From the NCBI GenBank assembly GCA_044221555.1, contig JBGAOY010000024.1:1-61794 (forward strand): DNA of 61,794 nt, written 5' to 3'. Positions 56,937 to 61,794 of this stretch are shown piece after piece. A program made the translations under genes and the position numbers. Numbering within the stretch: position 1 is the stretch's first letter; every line of letters starts with the position of its first letter. The notes under the pieces are model-generated. The model saw only the letters and a list, made by a program, of their open reading frames with translations, searched no databases and had not been told where the DNA came from. This DNA is from JAEUJM01 sp044221555 (GTDB lineage Bacteria; Actinomycetota; Acidimicrobiia; Acidimicrobiales; DATDAH01).

Positions 56937-57733
56937 GGGTCGGTCCTCCGCTGCGGGATCGGCAGGCGCACCTCGCTGGCCGACCGGAAGGGCTCGGCCC
57001 AGCCGTTGAAGGTGCGCAGGAGCCTCCCGATGTCGGCGTCGCCCATCCCCAGGCCGGCCAGGGTGGGGGTGAGCGCGCCCGGTGCGGCCGACTCCATCGG
57101 GCCGAAGCAGCCGTAGCACCCGCGCTGGTAGCGGGGGCAGAGGGCGCCGCACCCGGCGTGGGTGACCGGCCCGAGGCACGGCGTGCCGTGGGCGACCATC
57201 ACGCACACGTTGCCCGCCGCCTTGCACTCCACGCACACGCTCTGGCCGCTCACCGCGGGGCGCCGTCCGTACAGGAACGCGCCGATCACCTCCAGCAGCT
57301 GCCCGCCGTCGATCGGGCAGCCCCGGAGCTCGAAGTCGACGGGCACGTGGGCGGCGATCTCGGTGGAGGTCTCGAGGGTCGAGATGAACGAGGGGTTGGC
57401 GTAGACCACCGAGATGAACTCCTCGACGTCGGCGAAGTTGCGCAGGGCCTGGATGCCCCCTGCGGTCGCACAGGCGCCGATGGTGATCAGCGTGCGGGAC
57501 GCGGCCCGCACCTCCTGGATGCGCTCGACGTCGGCCGGCGTGGTGATCGACCCCTCGACCAGAGAGACGTCATAGGGGCCGTCGACCTTCGCGCTGGTCG
57601 CCTCGAGGAAGTAGCCGATCTCCACGGCGTCGGCCACCGCCAGCAGCTCGTCCTCACGGTCGAGCAGGGTGAGCTGGCAGCCGTCGCACGACGAGAACTT
57701 CCACACCGCGAGGCGGGGCCGGGTGCCGCTCAT
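56933..57733 (-). CDS. hydD: group 3b [NiFe] hydrogenase small (delta) subunit
   Basis: The 266-residue small subunit lacks a Tat signal, so the enzyme is cytosolic. The proximal cluster ligands are CDGCQLTLLD near 16-19, GACATAGG and RGCPIDGGQ. Further cysteines CVECKAAGNVC, CLGPVTHAGCGALC and CYGCFGP carry two more 4Fe-4S clusters, as in group 3b. It passes electrons from the Ni-Fe site to the gamma and beta subunits. It overlaps both neighbours by 4 bp. Confidence 0.95.
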   Translation of the reverse strand: MSGTRPRLAVWKFSSCDGCQLTLLDREDELLAVADAVEIGYFLEATSAKVDGPYDVSLVEGSITTPADVERIQEVRAASRTLITIGACATAGGIQALRNFADVEEFISVVYANPSFISTLETSTEIAAHVPVDFELRGCPIDGGQLLEVIGAFLYGRRPAVSGQSVCVECKAAGNVCVMVAHGTPCLGPVTHAGCGALCPRYQRGCYGCFGPMESAAPGALTPTLAGLGMGDADIGRLLRTFNGWAEPFRSASEVRLPIPQRRTDP

Positions 57734-58581
57734 CGCTCACGCGTCCGCAGGAGGGGCGCCGCGGCCTCGGCGGTGACGACGGGGCCGTCCAGGCACACGA
57801 AGGTGCCGCCGAGCTGGCAGTGGCCGCAGTGACCGACGGCGCACTTCATGTTCCGCTCGAGCGAGAGCTGCACGGCGCCGGCGGGAACGCCGAGCCGGTC
57901 GAGGGCCTGCGCCGTGAACCGCATCATCACCTCGGGGCCGCACACCAACGCCACGGTGGCGGCAGGGTCGAGGGCCACCCGGTCGAGCACCTCCGTCACC
58001 ACCCCGACGTGGCCGTGCCACGTCCGGTCGGCGTGGTCGACCGTGGTGACCACCTGCACCTCGTCGTGCTCGGCCCACGTGTCGAGCTGATCCCGGAAGA
58101 GCAGGTCGGCGGGCGTGCGGGCGCCGACCACGAGTGCGATCCGGCGGAACCGGTCGTGACGGGCGACGGCCTCCGACAGCGCCGGGCGCAAGGGCACCAG
58201 TCCGACACCGCCGGCCACGACCAGCAGATCGCCCCCCTCCGCCGACTCGAGGTCCCATGCCGAGCCGTAGGGGCCGCGCACACCGATCTGGTCGCCCACC
58301 GACGCGCCGACGAGGGCCCGGCTGACCGCGCCGACGGCGCGCACCGTCTCCTCGATCACCCCGTCGTCGCCGATCCCGCCCAGCGAGATGGGCACCTCAC
58401 CGACCCCGAACACCCACAGCATGTAGAACTGCCCGGGCCGGGGGGGCGCCAGCGCAGGTCCGGCGGGCGCGAGCGTGAGGGTGGCCGTGTCGGCCCCCAG
58501 CTCCCGGCGGCCGATCACGTCGTAGGCGACGGGGTGCATCACGTCGGGCGCCGCCTCGCGGGCCGCGGCGGTGTCAGGCAT
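57730..58581 (-). CDS. hydG: hydrogenase gamma subunit: FAD/NAD(P)-binding flavoprotein with 2Fe-2S site
   Basis: The 283-residue ferredoxin-reductase-type protein has the FAD block RPGQFYMLW, the NAD(P) site VAGGVGLVPLRPAL and CGPEVMMRF. The C-terminal cysteine cluster MKCAVGHCGHCQLGGTFVC binds 2Fe-2S. It exchanges electrons with NAD(P). ATG 58581 overlaps the cNMP-fold gene by 8 bp, and its stop overlaps the small subunit by 4. Note that group 3b enzymes prefer NADP(H) in many species; the preference here cannot be read by eye. Confidence 0.93.
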   Translation of the reverse strand: MPDTAAAREAAPDVMHPVAYDVIGRRELGADTATLTLAPAGPALAPPRPGQFYMLWVFGVGEVPISLGGIGDDGVIEETVRAVGAVSRALVGASVGDQIGVRGPYGSAWDLESAEGGDLLVVAGGVGLVPLRPALSEAVARHDRFRRIALVVGARTPADLLFRDQLDTWAEHDEVQVVTTVDHADRTWHGHVGVVTEVLDRVALDPAATVALVCGPEVMMRFTAQALDRLGVPAGAVQLSLERNMKCAVGHCGHCQLGGTFVCLDGPVVTAEAAAPLLRTRER

Positions 58582-59032
58582 CTCCGTACACGTCCAGCAG
58601 CCGGAAGCGGGTGGCCTGCAGGCGCTTCACCAGCAACGAGGCGAACCGCTGGACCAGCCGGTAGCCGAGGGCCGGGTCGGCATCGCACTTGCCTCGCAGG
58701 CAGGCCGCGTCGAGGGCGACCGCCGCGGTGTCGTCCAGGGCCACCGCCTCGAACTGCCACTGGTGGGGCGGGAACAGCCACGACGCCCCCAACACGTCGC
58801 CCGCGCCGAGCGTGGTGACCAGGTGCGGCGGTCGCCCGAGCGCGTGGATCTCGAGGCCGACGCGGCCCGTGCGCAGGACGTAGAAGTGGTCGGCGGCGTC
58901 ACCCTCGCGGAAGATCGTCCGGCCGGCGGGGAAGCGCACGGTCTCGCCGCAGCCGGCGAGGAGCTCGAGGTCGTCGTCGGTGAGCCCCTCGAAGAACGGG
59001 TGCTCGGCGAGCAGGTCGAGGATCGTCTTCAC
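58574..59032 (-). CDS. stand-alone cyclic-nucleotide-binding-fold protein in the hydrogenase operon
   Basis: The 152-residue Crp-like sensor domain has HPFFEGLTDDDLELLAGCG, ETVRFPAGRTIFREGD, FYVLRTGRVGLEI and LGAGDVLGASWLFPP, followed by a long C-helix (LVQRFASLLVKRLQATRFRLL). There is no helix-turn-helix, so it cannot bind DNA like Crp. The phosphate-binding cassette normally reads FGE...R-A/S; here it is LGAS and HQWQFEA, lacking both the ribose Glu and phosphate Arg. Cyclic AMP is therefore unlikely. It overlaps the beta gene by GTGA and the gamma gene by 8 bp, so its dose is tied to enzyme subunits. It may be a structural or regulatory subunit. Confidence 0.88.
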   Translation of the reverse strand: MKTILDLLAEHPFFEGLTDDDLELLAGCGETVRFPAGRTIFREGDAADHFYVLRTGRVGLEIHALGRPPHLVTTLGAGDVLGASWLFPPHQWQFEAVALDDTAAVALDAACLRGKCDADPALGYRLVQRFASLLVKRLQATRFRLLDVYGDA

Positions 59033-60174
59033 GATGGGTTCCCTTCGGTCGTGACGGCGCCGTCGGTGGCGGCGATGGCGGCCACCTCGTCGGTGAGGTC
59101 GATGCCCACCGGGCACCAGGTGATGCAGCGGCCGCACCCCACGCACCCGAGCTCGTCGAACTGATCCACCCAGGTCGAGAGCTTGTGGGTGAGCCACTGG
59201 CGGTACCGGGACCGCACGGACGAGCGCACCGGCGCCCCCCCCAGGTAGCTGAAGTCCAAGGTGAAGCACGAGTCCCACCGCTGCCACCGCTCGGCCACGT
59301 CGCCCGACAGGTCGGCGCTGTCCTCGACCGTGCCGCAGAAGCACGTGGGGCACACCATGGTGCAATTCGTGCAGGCGAGGCAGCGCTCGGCGACATGGTC
59401 CCACCGCGGGTGCTCGAGGTTCCGGTCCAACAACGCGGCCACGTCGGCGGCGGGCACCGAGCGCTGCTGTTGTGCCCGCGCCCGGTCGGCGGCGGTGGCG
59501 GCCATCGCCCGGTCGTCGTCAGCGGCAGTCTGGTGGGCCACGGCGTCGAGCGCCGCCGCCCCTCGGTCGCTCCCCACCCGCACGAAGAACCGGGGGCCGT
59601 CGATGCCCGTCCGCTCGGACACCGCCAGGTCGAAGCCCGCGGACGCGGTGGGGCCGGTACCGATGGAGGCGCAGAAGCAGGTGGCACCGGCCTCGCCGCA
59701 GTCCGCGGCGACGACGAACACGTCGGCCCTGCGGGCGGTGTAGCCCTGGTCGGGGTAGGGGCCGTCGCGAAGCACGTGGTCCTGCACCCTGATCCCGGCG
59801 AGGTCGCAGGAACGGACGCCTATGAAGGCCAGGCGGGGCGCCGGCGCGGGTGACTCGATCTCGAAGCCGCCACCCCCTCGGCGAGCCCGGAACACCAGCT
59901 CGCGGGCGGGGTGCAGGAACGGCCGCCACGAGGTGGCGGGTGTGGTGAAGCCGAAGTGGGCGTCGTCGCCGCGGCGGCGCAGGCGATAGCGGCCCGGTCC
60001 TTGATCGTCCCCCCAGCCGACGGGCAGGTCGTCCACGCCGGCGATCTCGTCGAGCACCACCGCGCCGTCGCGCACCTGCGGTCCGATCACGGTGCGCCCG
60101 TCGGCCGCCAGGGCCCGGATGAGTGCGTCGAGCCCTTCGGTGGTCAGCAGTGCGTCGGTCACTCCCACCAGCAT
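59029..60174 (-). CDS. hydB: hydrogenase beta subunit: 4Fe-4S electron-transfer protein
   Basis: The 381-residue protein resembles the group 3b beta subunit/sulfhydrogenase FeS protein. Central CLACTNCTMVCPTC and late CVGCGRCITWCPVG are two ferredoxin-type 4Fe-4S sites, with further Cys in SCDLAG, DCGEAGATCFC and DSCFTLDF. N-terminal residues 1-180 have a non-FeS domain. It links the hydrogenase to NAD(P) or polysulfide reduction. ATG 60174 is used, but GTG 60162 (VTDALL) with GGTGGGA before it is equally good. It is the first gene of the operon. Confidence 0.92.
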   Translation of the reverse strand: MLVGVTDALLTTEGLDALIRALAADGRTVIGPQVRDGAVVLDEIAGVDDLPVGWGDDQGPGRYRLRRRGDDAHFGFTTPATSWRPFLHPARELVFRARRGGGGFEIESPAPAPRLAFIGVRSCDLAGIRVQDHVLRDGPYPDQGYTARRADVFVVAADCGEAGATCFCASIGTGPTASAGFDLAVSERTGIDGPRFFVRVGSDRGAAALDAVAHQTAADDDRAMAATAADRARAQQQRSVPAADVAALLDRNLEHPRWDHVAERCLACTNCTMVCPTCFCGTVEDSADLSGDVAERWQRWDSCFTLDFSYLGGAPVRSSVRSRYRQWLTHKLSTWVDQFDELGCVGCGRCITWCPVGIDLTDEVAAIAATDGAVTTEGNPS

Positions 60175-60181
60175 CCACCAT

Positions 60182-60213
60182 CCGAAGGCCCTTCGGGGAG
60201 AGCCGAAGGTCCC
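60182..60213. promoter_or_regulatory. inverted repeats and DosR-like box upstream of the hydrogenase operon
   Basis: CCGAAGG-C-CCTTCGG (60182-60196) is a perfect dyad 8 bp upstream of the beta ATG. A third CCGAAGG at 60203-60209 belongs to AGCCGAAGGTCCC, which on the minus strand reads GGGACCTTCGGCT, near the DosR box pattern GGGACYTTNRGYCC (one or two mismatches). Such boxes control hypoxia genes in mycobacteria, including the group 3b hydrogenase of M. smegmatis as I recall. The same spacer must also serve the divergent ABC genes. Confidence 0.45.
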
Positions 60214-60278
60214 TGGTGTCGATCGGACCCGCGGAAGAGGATGGTGCCGCCGGCCATAACCCCGACCAGGAGTGCCGC

Positions 60279-60989
60279 ATGTCCGTGATCGAGCTCGAGG
60301 GTGTCGGCCGCCACTACGACGTCGGAGACAGTCGTGTGACCGCGCTCCACGACGTGGACCTGACGGTCGACGAGGGTGAGTTCCTCGTGGTCCTGGGGCC
60401 GTCGGGGTGCGGGAAGACCACGCTGTTGAACCTCATCGGCGCCCTCGACGTCCCGAGCGAGGGCAGCGTACGGGTGGCGGGGGCCCGCCTCGACGGCGCC
60501 GGCCGCAAGGACCTGTTCCGGTTCCGCCGCGAGACGGTCAGCTTCGTGTTCCAGTCGTTCAACCTGTTCCCGGCCCTCACCGCCCGCGAGAACGTGCAGT
60601 TCGCCATCGACGTGGCCCGACGAGGTCGGCCGGGTCCCACCGCGGCCGAGGTGCTCGAGCGGGTGGGGCTGGGCACCCGGCTCTCCCACTTCAGCCATCA
60701 GCTCTCGGGGGGCGAGCAGCAGCGGGTGGCCATCGCGAGGGCCCTCGCCACCGGCAATCCCGTGCTGCTGGCCGACGAGCCCACCGGCGAGCTCGACTTC
60801 CACACCGGCATCTCCATCCTCGAGCTGCTCCACGAGCAGTCTCACGCCGGGGTGACGGTCGTGATCGTGACCCACAACCGCGAGATCAGCCGGGTCGCCG
60901 ACCGCGTCATCGAGCTCTCCAGCGGCGGGGTGGTCGGGGACGGCCCCCCGCCCGGGGGCACCGCCGAGATCGCCAGCCTCCACTGGTGA
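60279..60989 (+). CDS. ABC transporter ATP-binding protein (MacB/LolD type)
   Basis: The 236-residue ATPase has Walker A GPSGCGKTT, Q-loop FQSFNLFP, signature LSGGEQQRVAIARAL, Walker B VLLADEPTGELD and switch THN. The LolD/MacB/FtsE group signature is the DEPTGELD sequence. Start ATG 60279. Its stop overlaps the permease GTG by GTGA, so the two are a complex of the exporter or lipoprotein-release type. Substrate unknown. Confidence 0.95.
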   Translation: MSVIELEGVGRHYDVGDSRVTALHDVDLTVDEGEFLVVLGPSGCGKTTLLNLIGALDVPSEGSVRVAGARLDGAGRKDLFRFRRETVSFVFQSFNLFPALTARENVQFAIDVARRGRPGPTAAEVLERVGLGTRLSHFSHQLSGGEQQRVAIARALATGNPVLLADEPTGELDFHTGISILELLHEQSHAGVTVVIVTHNREISRVADRVIELSSGGVVGDGPPPGGTAEIASLHW

Positions 60990-61794
60990 CCTCCCGCGCC
61001 CTGCTCTGGCTGCGGTGGTCGTGGCGTGACCTGCGCGCCCGCTGGCTCCAGGTGGCGGCCATCGCGCTGATCATCGCCATCGGGTCCGGTACCTACTCGG
61101 GGCTCACCAGCGTGTCCGCGTGGCGGCGAGCGTCGTACGACGCGAGCTACGCGGCGTTGAACATGTACGACCTCCGCGTCGAGCTGACCAGCGGCAGCTA
61201 CTCGGGCGCCCGTCACCTCGTCGACATCGCCCGGTCGATCCCCCACGCCGACGACATCGAGCACGTGGAGGCCCGGCTGCAGGAGCCCATCCAGGTCGAC
61301 GCGTCCACGCCGGACGAGCTGGTGCTGGTCCCCGGGCGGCTGGTCGGGGTCGACGTCCGTGACGGCGGCCCACACGTGAGCGGGATCGCCACGACCGCCG
61401 GCCGGGGGCTGCGGCCGGCCGACGCCGGGGGCGACACGGTGGTGCTCGACGAGCACGTGGCCGACAGGCACGACCTCGCCGATCGGGGCACCATCCGCCT
61501 CAGCGGGGGTCGTGAGCTCCGATACGTGGGCCGGGGCCTCTCCCCGGAGAGCTTCTTCCCGGTCGACAACCGGGGCAGCGTGTTCGCGGACTTCGCGGTC
61601 GTGTACGCCCCGATCCAGACCGTCCAGCGCCTCACCGATCATCCGGGCCAGGCCAATGGGCTGGTCCTGACCGTGAAGGACGGGGCCGACCGCGACCGGG
61701 TCGAGCGTGAGTTGACCGCCGCGCTGGCCGCCGAGCTCGGCGACGTGGGCGTCACCATCACCCGCCAGGAGGACGACCTGGTCCTCCGGCTGCT
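60986..61794 (+). CDS. ABC transporter permease (FtsX/MacB type), cut by the window end
   Basis: At least 269 residues run without a stop to the end of the window. GTG 60986 overlaps the ATPase stop. The N-terminus (WSWRDLRARWLQVAAIALIIAIG) is the first membrane helix of MacB/LolE permeases. It is followed by a large exported MacB-like periplasmic-core domain (SSYDASYAALNMYDLRVEL-type start, VVLDEHVADRHDLADRGTIRL, VGRGLSPESFFP). The C-terminal helices with the FtsX motif lie beyond the window. It pairs with the ATPase upstream. Confidence 0.9.
   Translation, partial: MTSRALLWLRWSWRDLRARWLQVAAIALIIAIGSGTYSGLTSVSAWRRASYDASYAALNMYDLRVELTSGSYSGARHLVDIARSIPHADDIEHVEARLQEPIQVDASTPDELVLVPGRLVGVDVRDGGPHVSGIATTAGRGLRPADAGGDTVVLDEHVADRHDLADRGTIRLSGGRELRYVGRGLSPESFFPVDNRGSVFADFAVVYAPIQTVQRLTDHPGQANGLVLTVKDGADRDRVERELTAALAAELGDVGVTITRQEDDLVLRL

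Noticed and set aside
58574..59032. Classical Crp/Fnr transcription factor for the hydrogenase
   Set aside because: The protein ends after the dimerisation helix, with no helix-turn-helix, and the binding cassette is degenerate.
1..61794. tRNA, rRNA, CRISPR, insertion sequences, phage or integrative elements
   Set aside because: All gaps are under about 170 bp, no repeat-spacer pattern was seen, and no transposase or integrase motif was found.

Overview
This window is about 62 kb of very GC-rich DNA (by eye over 70%) from a free-living actinobacterium. High GC, frequent GTG starts, Tat and lipoprotein exports, a lone Flp pilin, several acyl-CoA dehydrogenases and a DUF6390/group 3b [NiFe]-hydrogenase cluster together suggest the class Acidimicrobiia (Iamia- or Ilumatobacter-like). 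That placement is inference from gene content, not from a marker gene. There is no rRNA, tRNA, CRISPR array, transposase, integrase or phage gene that I can see. Genes are packed, no gap exceeds about 170 bp, and many neighbours overlap by 4 to 8 bp.

Layout: 156-2963 (minus) holds an ECF sigma factor coupled to a single-pass propeller protein, and a threonine/serine dehydratase. 3043-5036 (minus) holds an M23 peptidase and a thiamine pyrophosphokinase gene broken by a 5-bp tandem duplication. 5148-7487 (minus) is a two-gene acyl-CoA/glutaryl-CoA dehydrogenase operon, divergent from a receptor Ser/Thr kinase (7570-9144). 9210-13572 encodes surface proteins: a secreted Ig-like protein, an orphan Flp pilin, an endonuclease/exonuclease/phosphatase-fold lipoprotein and a Tat-exported flavin amine oxidase. 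13637-17963 (plus) runs sulfatase, cupredoxin, beta-helix lipoprotein and DUF1996 protein. 18046-19142 is azlCD.

19157-32430 is mainly catabolic: amidohydrolases, an SDR, a Rieske oxygenase, two hydrolases, a CrtC-like protein, a neutral-ceramidase-family protein, a sulfotransferase and a VOC protein, with small housekeeping genes (DUF952, FKBP) between. 32469-34276 is a MarR-MFS efflux operon with a clear operator. 34344-43690 has CorA, a permuted papain-like enzyme, EamA, an SLH protein, a degenerate metallophosphoesterase, an alpha/beta hydrolase, a large APC permease fused to an OB fold, and a second MFS. 43769-45372 is a thiolase with its DUF35 partner, followed by YaaA, a PhoD-type phosphatase, an unassigned helical protein, a His-rich membrane protein, a YVTN propeller, a GDT1 transporter and a methyltransferase.

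53679-60174 is the most coherent system: a minus-strand, fully overlapping operon for a group 3b NAD(P)-linked [NiFe] hydrogenase. It runs beta FeS subunit, stand-alone cNMP-fold protein, gamma flavoprotein, small subunit, large subunit, maturation protease, HypC and DUF6390, and a DosR-like element lies just upstream. An ABC exporter (ATPase plus a permease cut by the window end) diverges from it. The items I would follow first are the DNA-binding-less cNMP-fold protein inside this operon with its DosR-like box, the APC-OB fusion, the thiamine pyrophosphokinase frameshift, and two enzymes that keep their fold signatures but lack key catalytic residues.
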